48,856 bases of DNA from an uncultured Collinsella sp. (GTDB lineage: Bacteria; Actinomycetota; Coriobacteriia; Coriobacteriales; Coriobacteriaceae). Where the stretch lies: contig CABQJJ010000009.1 in NCBI GenBank assembly GCA_902464485.1, positions 1 through 48,856 of the forward strand, given 5' to 3'. Under the pieces are notes generated by a model that did not search any database, was not told where the DNA came from, and was given only the letters and a program-made list of their open reading frames with translations. Positions within the stretch are counted from its first letter, which is position 1. Every line of letters starts with the position of its first letter. The translations under genes were made by a program, and so were the position numbers. Positions 24,337 through 33,067 of the stretch are shown piece after piece.

Positions 24337-25320
24337 ATGGCCCAATACGCTGCCAACGAAATCGAAAACATGCCCGATAGCCCTGTTGCTCGCGAGGACC
24401 TGGGCGCGGGCGGCACCTCCCGTGGTGCCGGTGCTCGTTCGCCGTTGTTCTGGAAAGTTCTACTGCTTTCGGTGGCGATTATCTGGGGTTACTCCTTTAC
24501 CACTATGAAAGACGCGCTCGACACCATTCCGGTGTTCGAACTGCTCTATATTCGTTTTCTTCCCGCAGCGCTGGTCATGCTTGTTATCTTTCGCAAGCGC
24601 ATCGCCGCCCACCTTAACGCTCGCAATCTGATTGTTGGTCTGAGCATGGGCGCGCTCATGTGGGCAGCCTATGCCTTGCAGACGGTCGGTCTGGCTCAGA
24701 CTACGGCAGGCAAGAATGCTTTTTTGACGGGCACCTATTGCATTCTGGTCCCGTTCGCGAGCTATTTCCTAAGCGGCGAAAAGCTCACTCGCTACAACTT
24801 GGGCGCCGCATTGCTCTGTCTGGCGGGCATTGGCCTGGTGGCGCTCGATAGCGTCGAGTTCAACATCGGTGATGCCATCACGCTGGGCGGTGCGGTTTTC
24901 TTTGCCATTCAGATGTCGGTGACGGCCAAGTACGGCCGAAAGATGGACATCAACGTCATCACGTTTTGGATGTTTGTGGGCAATGGCGTCCTGAGCCTTA
25001 TCTCGTCGCTGTTGTTCGAGACCCAAGCGCCCGCGTCCGTGTGGACGCCGAGCTTTATCGGCGTGATGGCCTTTCTCTCGGTGGGCTGCACGTGCGTGGC
25101 GCTGCTCATCCAAAACGTCGGCTTGGCGCACGTTCCGGCCTCGACGGGCTCATTGCTCCTATCGATGGAGTCCCCTTCGGGCGTGTTGTTTTCGGTGCTG
25201 CTGACGGGGGAGGCGCTCACCTCGTGTCTGCTCGCCGGCTTCGTACTCATCTTCTTGTCGATCATCTTGAGCGAGACACATTTTGATTTTTTGCGCCGAA
25301 ATAATTGCGCGCAATTGTAA
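24337..25320 (+). CDS. DMT-superfamily transporter (EamA)
   Basis: 327 residues with a polar N-terminus of about 35 and ten predicted membrane helices in two EamA repeats (first about 40-165, second about 175-315). It starts VAIIWGYSFTTMKDALDTIP, a typical first EamA helix with the WG pair. Such proteins export or import metabolites such as amino acids; the substrate cannot be read from sequence. It is transcribed alone, with a strong terminator after it. Confidence 0.88.
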   Translation: MAQYAANEIENMPDSPVAREDLGAGGTSRGAGARSPLFWKVLLLSVAIIWGYSFTTMKDALDTIPVFELLYIRFLPAALVMLVIFRKRIAAHLNARNLIVGLSMGALMWAAYALQTVGLAQTTAGKNAFLTGTYCILVPFASYFLSGEKLTRYNLGAALLCLAGIGLVALDSVEFNIGDAITLGGAVFFAIQMSVTAKYGRKMDINVITFWMFVGNGVLSLISSLLFETQAPASVWTPSFIGVMAFLSVGCTCVALLIQNVGLAHVPASTGSLLLSMESPSGVLFSVLLTGEALTSCLLAGFVLIFLSIILSETHFDFLRRNNCAQL

Positions 25321-25331
25321 ACAACTTGTTG

Positions 25332-25358
25332 CGCCGCCCTCCTGGGGCGGCGTTTTTT
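25332..25358 (+). terminator. Rho-independent terminator after EamA gene
   Basis: The stem CGCCGCCC (25332-25339) pairs with GGGCGGCG (25345-25352) and six T follow. Confidence 0.9.
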
Positions 25359-25436
25359 ATGTAACGCCCTTACAGTTATGCCTTGCACTTTAGACCATCA
25401 AAGTGTTTGCTGCACAAATAATACTGGAGGGCATCT

Positions 25437-26738
25437 ATGGCACCAGCTCAGTCCGATTTTCAACCGCAACCAGCGCCCAAGGCCACCCAGGCAGCGCAAG
25501 CCGCTATCGGTGACGGTCTTGTTGCCGAGGCTCAAGCTTTTGCCGACAAGCTTGCTGCGTGGCGCCACGACCTGCACCAGACGCCCGAGTTGGGTAATCG
25601 CCTTCCGCAAACCTCTGCGTATATCCAGACACGTCTGACCGAGATGGGCATCCCGTTTGCCACGCTCGTCGACGGCTCCTGTGTTGTGGGCCTTATCGGT
25701 GCCGGTGCGGCTGTGGCGGCCCAGGGCAACGGTACGTGCACGGACGATCAGGCCGGCACGGTCATCATGCTGCGCGGTGACATGGATGCCCTTCCCGTCG
25801 CGGAAGAGTCGGGCGAGCCTTTCGCCTCTGTCAACGGCTGCATGCATGCTTGCGGCCACGATATGCATGCGACGGCCCTGCTTGGTGCCGCTCGCCTGCT
25901 CAAGGCTCGCGAGGCCAAGCTTGTCGATGCCAATGCCACGGTTAAGCTGCTGTTTCAGCCGGGCGAGGAAACCTTTGAGGGCGCTCGCGCTGCCATTGCC
26001 GATGGCCTGCTGCAGAACCCGCGTCCCCAGGCGGCTTTTGCCATGCATGTTAACAGCCAATCGCCGCTCGGCCTGGTGCTCTATGGGAGCCCGGCGCTTT
26101 CGGGCGTGTACGGTTTCCGCATTACACTGCAGGGCAAGGGCGGCCATGGCTCGAGCCCCGAGATCTGCATCGACCCCATCACGGCCGGCGTCCATGTGCA
26201 CCTGGCACTCCAGGAGCTCATCTCCCGCGAGGTGCCGGCAGCCAAGGAGGTCGCACTCACCGTGGGTAAGTTTGCCGGCGGACAGGCGGCAAACGTCATT
26301 CCCGACACCTGCGTGCTCGAAGGAACGCTGCGCGGCTTTGACGTCGAGCTCATGGCGCATCTTAAGACCCGCATTGCCGAGGTCGTCAATGGCGTAGCGG
26401 CAACGTATCGTACACCGGCGACCATCGAGACGCTCTCGGATGTTCCGCCGCTAGCACTCGATGACGATATGACCCAGGCTTCGCTTGGCTATGTGGGTGC
26501 GACGCTGTCCAAGGCCGTCTTCCTGCCGCTGTTCCATGCCATGGCCAGCGAGGACTTTGCGCTTGTCTCGAGCGAGATACCGAGCGCGTACTTTACGATC
26601 GGTGCAGCTGTGACCGATACGGACGAGCACTTTGCCCAGCACCATCCCAAGGCACGCTTTAACGATGCCGAGCTGCCGCTCGGTGCCGCGGCTTATACCG
26701 CCGTCGCTTTGGGCTATATCGCCGACCACAGGGAGTAA
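25437..26738 (+). CDS. M20-family amidohydrolase/peptidase
   Basis: 433 residues from ATG 25437, after ACTGGAGGGCATCT. The M20D pattern is clear: RHDLHQTPELGN, MLRGDMDALPVAEESG, HACGHDMHATALLGAA (metal-binding Cys/His), LLFQPGEETFEGARA and HGSSPEICIDPI. Members hydrolyse N-acyl or peptide amide bonds (hippurate, indole-acetyl amino acids, N-acetyl-diaminopimelate). The first 30 residues are an Ala/Gln/Pro-rich extension. The stop is 3 bp before the MFS gene, so the enzyme and transporter form an operon; the transporter may bring in the substrate. Confidence 0.9.
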   Translation: MAPAQSDFQPQPAPKATQAAQAAIGDGLVAEAQAFADKLAAWRHDLHQTPELGNRLPQTSAYIQTRLTEMGIPFATLVDGSCVVGLIGAGAAVAAQGNGTCTDDQAGTVIMLRGDMDALPVAEESGEPFASVNGCMHACGHDMHATALLGAARLLKAREAKLVDANATVKLLFQPGEETFEGARAAIADGLLQNPRPQAAFAMHVNSQSPLGLVLYGSPALSGVYGFRITLQGKGGHGSSPEICIDPITAGVHVHLALQELISREVPAAKEVALTVGKFAGGQAANVIPDTCVLEGTLRGFDVELMAHLKTRIAEVVNGVAATYRTPATIETLSDVPPLALDDDMTQASLGYVGATLSKAVFLPLFHAMASEDFALVSSEIPSAYFTIGAAVTDTDEHFAQHHPKARFNDAELPLGAAAYTAVALGYIADHRE

Positions 26739-26741
26739 CCA

Positions 26742-28046
26742 ATGTCCCAGCAGCGTAAGTTCTTCCCCGGCTGGCTTGTGGTGACCTCTGGCTTCGTGAT
26801 CATGGCCACGTGCTACACGATTTTCGTCAACTGCATGAGCCTGTTCCAGCCGCTGATCGTCAGCGATCTGGGCATTTCCCTTGCGCAGTACAACATCTCC
26901 AATGCCATTTCCACCGTGGTGAGCGTTGTGGGTTCGCTTGTGATCGGCCATGTCGCCGATAAGGTGAGCGGCCGCGTTCTGGGCTCCCTCACCGTTATCG
27001 CCACCTCTGCCGTGCTTGTCGGCATGAGCTTTGTGGGCGAACTGTGGCAGGTCTACGTGCTCTTTGCCGTCTCGGGCTGCTTCGCCGTGGCCTCGACCCG
27101 CCTGCTCATTAGTCTCGTCACTGCCAACTGGTTTACAGCCAAGCGCGGTCTTGCTATCTCCATTGCGCTTTCGGGCTCGGGCTTTGGCGGTGCCATTCTC
27201 TCGCCGATCGTGAGCTCGCTGATCGTGAGTGTGGGTTGGCGTTCCGCCTTCTTGGTGCTTGCCGCCGTCTGCATTGTGGCGGCGCTGCCCATCACGGCGT
27301 ATTCCTTCCGCACCAAACCTTCCGAGATTGGCCTGATGCCGCTCGGCGATAACCCGGGCGATCCGTCTGTTTTCACCGCGGGCGATAAGGACGAGCATAC
27401 GGCCCCCGAGGTCAGCGTCGGCTGGTCGCGCATTAAGAAGAGCCCGGCATTCTGGCTGCTCGTCGTGGCATTCCTCTTTATGGGCCTTGTCAATGGCGCC
27501 ATCCTGCCCAACCAGGTTACGAATATGACGAGCGTCACCGTCAACGGCGCCAAGATCGTCACGGGCGGCCACGACCCCATGTGGGCAGGCACCGTGCTTT
27601 CGGCCTACATGGTTACCGTCGTTATCGCTAAGATCTCTCTTGGCGCCATCTATGATCGATTTGGCTTGCGTTTCGGCAATGTGTTGGGGTCCGTTGCGTG
27701 CATCGTCGCCTGCGTCGCCCTGTGCTTCCCCGCAACCGACCTCGGCCCCATCGTGGCTGCCATTAGCTTTGGTATCGGAACGTGCATGGGCACCATTACG
27801 CCCACGATCGCTGCGTCTAAGCAGTTTGGCATGGCCGACCTGGGTAAGGTCACGGGCACCATTACCTCGCTCGAGATGGTCGGTGGCACCGTGGGCGCCA
27901 TCGTCTCGGGTGTGCTGTTCGACGCTACGGGCTCCTTTTCGAGCACCTGGATCGTGTGCCTGGTGTGCTCCGTGGTTATGCTCGTGTTCCTGGTGGCGTC
28001 CGAGCCCATCGCTGCCAAGCTGCGCGCGAGCGTGGCGGGGGAGTAG
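26742..28046 (+). CDS. MFS transporter, OxlT-like
   Basis: 434 residues, twelve predicted helices with a central loop at about 205-235 (GDKDEHTAPEVSVGWSRIKK). The start FPGWLVVTSGFVIMATCYTI and the QPLIVSDLGISLAQYN after helix 1 resemble the OxlT/monocarboxylate branch of the major facilitator family. It is the second gene of the operon with the M20 enzyme. The substrate is probably a small carboxylate or acyl-amino acid, inferred from its partner. Confidence 0.87.
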   Translation: MSQQRKFFPGWLVVTSGFVIMATCYTIFVNCMSLFQPLIVSDLGISLAQYNISNAISTVVSVVGSLVIGHVADKVSGRVLGSLTVIATSAVLVGMSFVGELWQVYVLFAVSGCFAVASTRLLISLVTANWFTAKRGLAISIALSGSGFGGAILSPIVSSLIVSVGWRSAFLVLAAVCIVAALPITAYSFRTKPSEIGLMPLGDNPGDPSVFTAGDKDEHTAPEVSVGWSRIKKSPAFWLLVVAFLFMGLVNGAILPNQVTNMTSVTVNGAKIVTGGHDPMWAGTVLSAYMVTVVIAKISLGAIYDRFGLRFGNVLGSVACIVACVALCFPATDLGPIVAAISFGIGTCMGTITPTIAASKQFGMADLGKVTGTITSLEMVGGTVGAIVSGVLFDATGSFSSTWIVCLVCSVVMLVFLVASEPIAAKLRASVAGE

Positions 28047-28090
28047 ATAGGCCAAAGCGCATTGCCGCTTGTCCGCTTCGTCCGTGGCTG

Positions 28091-28154
28091 CCGCGGCGGC
28101 GCATCTGGCCGAACGAGCCCCCATACCCTCGTTCGGTCAGATGCACCGCCGCGG
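28091..28154. repeat. Long palindrome between MFS gene and hisS
   Basis: 26-base arms (28091-28116 and 28129-28154) pair with one mismatch and one G-U pair around a 12-base loop. It follows the MFS stop by 45 bp. No T run is present. It is another long intergenic palindrome but lacks the 12-nt spacers of the elements at 32.6 and 35.2 kb. Confidence 0.8.
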
Positions 28155-28169
28155 TTTGTGTTTGTGCCG

Positions 28170-28175
28170 TATAAT
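28170..28175 (+). promoter_or_regulatory. -10 box of hisS
   Basis: TATAAT lies 43 bp before the hisS ATG, preceded by TGCCG. The ppc promoter has the same TGCC word just before its TATAAT. No T-box leader was found. Confidence 0.55.
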
Positions 28176-28217
28176 GACCACTACCTATGACGCGATACAA
28201 AAGAAAGGTGTTTGCCC

Positions 28218-29531
28218 ATGCAGGCACAGAAGGCGGAGGGAACCCGCGACCTTATCGGCGCCGAGATGCGCGCTTGGCAAAAGATGCAGCAGATTGCGGC
28301 CGGCGTATTCGAGCCGTTTGGCTTTAAGCCCATCGAGACGCCCGCGATCGAGCAGGTGGACGTGTTTGTCCATGGCATCGGCCAGTCGACCGACGTCGTG
28401 CGCAAGGAGATGTTCCGCGTGTTTAGCGGCGCCAACCTGGAGCGCGTCTTTGCTGAGGGCACCGATAGCAAGCTCAAGCCCAAGCAGCGCCTGGCGCTTC
28501 GTCCCGAGGGCACGGCCGGTGTGGTGCGCGCCGTCGTGGAGAACAACCTGGTGCCCCAGGGCTCCACGCCGTTTAAGGCTTATTATGCCGAGGCCATGTT
28601 CCGTGGCGAGCGTCCCCAGAAGGGTCGCCTGCGCCAGTTCCACCAGGTGGGCATCGAGTGGCTCGGCGCTCCCGATCCGGCAGCAGACGCCGAGTGCATC
28701 ATCATGCTCATGGAGTTCTACAAGCGCCTTGGTTTCGATCTTTCCAAGCTCCGTCTGCTCATTAACTCGATGGGCGATGCCCAATGCCGTCCGGCCTATC
28801 GCGAGCAGGTCAAGCAGTTTATCCTCGATCACGCCGACGAGATGTGCGACGAGTGCCGCGAGCGCGCCGAGCTCAATCCGCTGCGTGCCTTCGACTGCAA
28901 GAACGACCACTGCCGCGAGATCATGGCCACAGCCCCGCTGATGGGCGACAACCTGTGCGATGAGTGCTGCGAGCACTACGAGCAGGTCAAGCGCTATTTG
29001 GATGCGGCGGGTATCGAGTATGTCGAGGATCCCACCTTGGTGCGTGGCTTGGACTACTACACCCGTACCGTCTTTGAGGTCGAGGCTCCCGGCGCCGGCG
29101 TCGGCTCCATCGGTGGCGGCGGTCGCTATGACGGCTTGGTCGAGCTCGAGGGTGGCAAGCCCACGGCAGGCGTCGGCTTTGCCGTCGGTTTTGAGCGTGC
29201 GCTGCTGGCCCTGCAGGCCTTTGGCAGCGACCTGGGTGCCGAGGAGGCCCCGTGCGTCTACGTCGCCAATGCCGGCAAGGAGCTGCGCCAGAACGTCTTT
29301 GCCATCACGCAGGAGCTTCGCGCCGCTGGCATCGTGACCGAGGCCGACTACCAGGGTCGTTCGCTCAAAGCTCAGTTTAAGCAGGCCGACAAGGTTGGCG
29401 CCAAGCTCATTTTGGTCCTGGGTGGCGACGAGCTTGCCGCCGGCAAGGTCAAGGTGCGCGACATGGAGAGCCATGACGAGGCCCTCGTCGATCTGGCCAA
29501 CGTGGTCGAGGCGGTTCGCGAGCGCCTGTAG
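28218..29531 (+). CDS. hisS: Histidyl-tRNA synthetase
   Basis: 437 residues from ATG 28218 after AAAGAAAGG. Class II motif 2 (FRGERPQKGRLRQFHQ), the HisRS motifs LVRGLDYYTRTVFE and GGGGRYDGL, motif 3 (AVGFERALLAL) and the C-terminal anticodon-binding domain (from about 335) are all present. A Cys-rich patch (CDECRERAELN, CDECCEHYE, about 210-255) occurs in the insertion domain of many bacterial HisRS. It charges tRNA-His in the cytoplasm. aspS, its frequent partner, is 9 kb away. Confidence 0.97.
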   Translation: MQAQKAEGTRDLIGAEMRAWQKMQQIAAGVFEPFGFKPIETPAIEQVDVFVHGIGQSTDVVRKEMFRVFSGANLERVFAEGTDSKLKPKQRLALRPEGTAGVVRAVVENNLVPQGSTPFKAYYAEAMFRGERPQKGRLRQFHQVGIEWLGAPDPAADAECIIMLMEFYKRLGFDLSKLRLLINSMGDAQCRPAYREQVKQFILDHADEMCDECRERAELNPLRAFDCKNDHCREIMATAPLMGDNLCDECCEHYEQVKRYLDAAGIEYVEDPTLVRGLDYYTRTVFEVEAPGAGVGSIGGGGRYDGLVELEGGKPTAGVGFAVGFERALLALQAFGSDLGAEEAPCVYVANAGKELRQNVFAITQELRAAGIVTEADYQGRSLKAQFKQADKVGAKLILVLGGDELAAGKVKVRDMESHDEALVDLANVVEAVRERL

Positions 29532-29588
29532 CGCATCATGTTGAGCTGCGGGCCTGCAAATGTGCCCTGCTCATGGCGAGCGATTGTT

Positions 29589-29624
29589 ACGGGGGTGTTT
29601 CGCATTTATGCGGAATGCCCCCGT
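29589..29624 (+). terminator. Terminator after hisS
   Basis: 17-base arms (29589-29605 with 29608-29624) pair with a few G-U or mismatched positions in the middle, then TTTGT. It separates hisS from ppc. Confidence 0.65.
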
Positions 29625-29738
29625 TTGTATATGCCGTCCACCGAGAAATACGACCATTTAGGGCAAAAACCCTTGCAATGCAGAAAATACTTTTGTGTGG
29701 TAAAGCGCAATCAACGTCGAAAGTTTTTGCCGAGTGCC

Positions 29739-29744
29739 TATAAT
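29739..29744 (+). promoter_or_regulatory. -10 box of ppc
   Basis: TATAAT preceded by TGCC lies 45 bp before the chosen GTG start. A good -35 is not visible. Confidence 0.5.
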
Positions 29745-29788
29745 GAATATCGCATGTTACGTGCATAGAAGGAGGAATGGGAGGAAAC

Positions 29789-32602
29789 GTGGCTGAGAAC
29801 CTAAGCAACCAGTCTGTACCCGAAGCCGCGGCGCGCGTCGCTGCCGTGGTCAACCGCCTCGTTAACCGAATCGGCTCGAATGCCGAGTCCAGGGAGCGTC
29901 TCGCCGAGATCGAGATTCCCGAGGAGCTGCGCGATAATCTGGCGCTGTTCCTGCGCCTGGAGCGTCGTGTGCTTAGCGAGTATGATCCCGAGATCGCGGA
30001 CCTGTTCGACAAGATTCTGTCGGCCGAGATTGTGGCCAACGCCGGTAACCCCGGTAGCCGTGCCGCTGACGAGGCCGTCGACGAGCAGGGCGTGCCCACC
30101 GCCGACGAGCCCACCGCCGTGGCGTTTCGTGAGGTCGTCGATCTGATCGACAGCCTGCCGCTCGATAAGCAGCAGGTTATCGTCCGCGCCTTTACGAGCT
30201 TCTTCCACCTGGCAAACCTGTCGGAGGAGAACTACCGTGTGGCGCAGCTGCGCGAGCGCGAGGCCGGTGCGTCGACCGATACCGAGGTCGATCCCGCCAA
30301 CGAGCTCACCGTCGCCTATCACCAGCTGGTGAATGAGCTGGGCGTCGAGGGCGCCAACGAGCTGCTCGGCAAGCTTGAGTTCCATCCCGTCTTTACCGCG
30401 CATCCCACTGAGGCCCGCCGCAAGGCCGTCGAGGGCAAGATTCGCCGTATCTCCAACCTGCTGGAGGAGCGTCCGCGTCTGGGCGGCTCCGACCTGGTGG
30501 AGAACGAGCGCCATATGCTGCAGGAGATCGACGCCCTGGTGCGTACGAGCCCCATTGCGCTCAAGAAGCCCACGCCGGTCGAGGAAGCCGATACCATCAT
30601 CGACATCTTCGATAACACGCTGTTCGACGTCATCCCCGTTATCTATCGTCGTTTTGACGACTGGGTGCTGGGCGACAAGGCCGGTACCGTGCCGCCGCTG
30701 TGCCCGGCGTTCTTCCATCCTGGCAGCTGGATCGGTTCCGACCGCGACGGTAACCCCAATGTCACCGCCAAGGTGAGCCGTGAGGTCGCCGCCAAGTACT
30801 TCACCCATATGGTGCTCAAGCTCGAGGACAAGTGCCGCCGCATCGGCCGCAACCTCACGCTCGAGGCCACCTACAGCAAGCCGTCGGCCGAGCTCATCAA
30901 CCTGTGGAACCATCAGGTCGAGATGAGCACCCAGTACACCGCACGTGCTGAACTGATTTCCGAGCACGAGCCGCATCGCGCCGTTATGCTCGTCATGGCC
31001 GACCGTCTGAACGCCACTGTTCGCCGTATCACCGACACCATGTATCACAGCGCAGACGAGTTCTTGGATGACCTGCGCGTTGTCCAGCGTTCGCTGGCTG
31101 CCTGCGGTGCCGTCCGTGCCGCCTATGGCCCGGTGCAGACCATCATCTGGCAGGTCGAGTCCTTCGGCTTCCATATGGTCGAGATGGAGTTCCGTCAGCA
31201 CTCCGTGGTGCACGCCCGCGCCCTCAAGGATATCCACGAGAACGGTATCCATGGCGACCTGCAGCCCATGACGCGCGAGGTCATCGATACCTTCCGCGCT
31301 ATCGGCTCCATCCAAAAGCGCTACGGCAAGAAGATGGCGCACCGCTACATCATCTCGTTCACCAAGAGCGCCCAGCATGTGGCCGACGTCTTTGAGCTTG
31401 CCCACCTGTCCTTTGCACACGAGGAGGATGTCCCCGAGCTCGACGTGATTCCGCTGTTCGAGCAGCTCGAGGACCTCGAGGGCTGCGTCGACGTGCTCGA
31501 CCAGATGCTTACACTGCCCGTGGTGCAAAAGCGCCTTGCCCAGACCAACCGCCGCATGGAGGTCATGCTGGGCTACTCCGACTCCTCCAAGGATGCCGGT
31601 CCTACCACGGCTATGCTCGCGCTGCACTCCGCACAGGAGCGTATTGCCAAGTGGGCCGAGAAGAACGATATCGACCTGGTGCTCATGCACGGTCGCGGCG
31701 GTGCCGTGGGCCGTGGCGGCGGCCCGGCCAATAAGGCCGTGCTGGCGCAGCCCAAGGGTTCGGTCAACTGCTTCTTTAAGCTCACCGAGCAGGGCGAGGT
31801 CATCTTTGCCCGTTACGGCAACCGCACGCTGGCTCAGCGCCATGTTGAGTCCGTTGCCGCCGCAACGCTTTTGCAGTCGGCCCCGAGTGTCGAGAAGACC
31901 AACACCGAGACCACGCAGAAGTTCTGGGATATGGCCGAGAAGCTCAACGCCGCAAGCCACGAGCGCTATCTGGACCTGCTGAACACCGAGGACTTTACAC
32001 CGTGGTTCTCGACCGTGACGCCGCTGACCGAGGTCGGTCTGCTGCCGATCGGCTCGCGTCCCGCCAAGCGTGGCTTGGGTGCCAAGTCGCTCGACGACCT
32101 GCGTACCATTCCGTGGATCTTCAGCTGGAGCCAGGCACGCATTAACCTGGCCGCTTGGTACGGCTTGGGCACCGCCTGCGAGCAGTTTGGCGATCTGGAC
32201 CAGCTTAAGGCTGCCTACCAGGAGTGGCCATTCTTCCGCACCTTTATCGACAACATCGAGATGTCGATCGCCAAGACCGACCAGCGCATCGCCAAGATGT
32301 ATCTGCACCTGGGCGATCGCCAGGATTTGTCCGAGAAGGTCTTCACCGAGATGCAGCTCACGCGTAAGTGGGTCCTTGCCATCGTCGGTGACGAATGGCC
32401 GCTGCAGCGTCGTCGCGTGCTCGGCTGCGCCGTCCGCGTGCGTAACCCCTACGTCGACGCCCTGTCCATCGCCCAGGTCCGCGCCCTTCGCGAGGTTCGT
32501 ATGAACCAGGACGAGATGGCAGAGGAGAAGAAGGCCGAGTACATGAGCCTGATTCTTTCGACTGTGACCGGCGTCTCGGCAGGATTGCAGAACACGGGGT
32601 AA
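29789..32602 (+). CDS. ppc: Phosphoenolpyruvate carboxylase
   Basis: 937 residues. GTG 29789 is chosen because GGGAGG sits 5 bases before it; ATG 29777 would overlap its own AAGGAGGA site. Signature regions are present: VFTAHPTEARRKAV with the catalytic His (about 204), GSDRDGNPNVT, EMEFRQHS, GYSDSSKDAGPTTA and the mobile loop GRGGAVGRGGGP. It adds bicarbonate to PEP to make oxaloacetate, which feeds amino-acid synthesis and fermentative C4 acids. It is transcribed alone from a TATAAT promoter and ends at a large nested palindrome. Confidence 0.96.
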   Translation: MAENLSNQSVPEAAARVAAVVNRLVNRIGSNAESRERLAEIEIPEELRDNLALFLRLERRVLSEYDPEIADLFDKILSAEIVANAGNPGSRAADEAVDEQGVPTADEPTAVAFREVVDLIDSLPLDKQQVIVRAFTSFFHLANLSEENYRVAQLREREAGASTDTEVDPANELTVAYHQLVNELGVEGANELLGKLEFHPVFTAHPTEARRKAVEGKIRRISNLLEERPRLGGSDLVENERHMLQEIDALVRTSPIALKKPTPVEEADTIIDIFDNTLFDVIPVIYRRFDDWVLGDKAGTVPPLCPAFFHPGSWIGSDRDGNPNVTAKVSREVAAKYFTHMVLKLEDKCRRIGRNLTLEATYSKPSAELINLWNHQVEMSTQYTARAELISEHEPHRAVMLVMADRLNATVRRITDTMYHSADEFLDDLRVVQRSLAACGAVRAAYGPVQTIIWQVESFGFHMVEMEFRQHSVVHARALKDIHENGIHGDLQPMTREVIDTFRAIGSIQKRYGKKMAHRYIISFTKSAQHVADVFELAHLSFAHEEDVPELDVIPLFEQLEDLEGCVDVLDQMLTLPVVQKRLAQTNRRMEVMLGYSDSSKDAGPTTAMLALHSAQERIAKWAEKNDIDLVLMHGRGGAVGRGGGPANKAVLAQPKGSVNCFFKLTEQGEVIFARYGNRTLAQRHVESVAAATLLQSAPSVEKTNTETTQKFWDMAEKLNAASHERYLDLLNTEDFTPWFSTVTPLTEVGLLPIGSRPAKRGLGAKSLDDLRTIPWIFSWSQARINLAAWYGLGTACEQFGDLDQLKAAYQEWPFFRTFIDNIEMSIAKTDQRIAKMYLHLGDRQDLSEKVFTEMQLTRKWVLAIVGDEWPLQRRRVLGCAVRVRNPYVDALSIAQVRALREVRMNQDEMAEEKKAEYMSLILSTVTGVSAGLQNTG

Positions 32603-32625
32603 TCGATAGCCCTGTGGCTCTCACC

Positions 32626-32751
32626 GGGACCCGATGGGTTTCCCTCTGAATGCGTCCTCGCACTTGAAGCCCCCTTATCCTGCTCCTTTGGAGCTGCGGA
32701 TAAGGGGGCTTCGTGCTGCGGAATGCATTCAGAGGGAAACCCGTCGGGCCC
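32626..32751. repeat. Three-tier nested palindrome, copy A (after ppc)
   Basis: Outer arms 32626-32653 and 32725-32751 pair over 27 bp with one bulged base and one G-U pair. Inner arms 32666-32680 and 32698-32712 pair perfectly (15 bp). A 5-bp tip hairpin follows (GCTCC-TTT-GGAGC, 32682-32694). The 12-nt spacers between outer and inner arms read GTCCTCGCACTT and GTGCTGCGGAAT. Copy B at 35151-35275 has nearly the same spacers but unrelated arms. Confidence 0.88.
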
Positions 32752-33067
32752 CTTTGTCCTCGGTCTTCTGGGATTGGGGCTGAAGGGGATAATGGCGCGC
32801 TTCGCGCGTTTTGGATGGGGTTTGTCCCGGCGGCGCGTTTGGCGCTTCGCGCCACGCGTCTTATCGATCGGGATTGAGATGCATGTGGCGCTTCTCGACT
32901 TACGACTGTAGCGGCCGCGGTCTCGTTTGGGATCGCGGTTGTTTTGTTGTGGGTCAAATATGAACGTTGTGTTAATGAGTCGGTGGACGGTGGTGTTTTT
33001 CGGTGAGCGGCGTATCCTTCCAACGGTTTATCTAGTGTGTCAGTTGAAAGGAAGAGGGCGCTCATCA
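32752..33067 (+). other. Upstream region of larA with small hairpins
   Basis: No gene is supported. CGCGC-TTC-GCGCG followed by TTTT (32796-32812) and GGCGC-TTC-GCGCC (32841-32853) are short GC hairpins. TTGTGG and TGTTAA with 17 bases between them, around 32949-32977, could be the larA promoter, but the match is weak. Confidence 0.4.

Noticed and set aside
28047..28217. T-box leader before hisS
   Set aside because: No T-box core sequence or antiterminator is visible; the gap is filled by a long palindrome and a TATAAT promoter.
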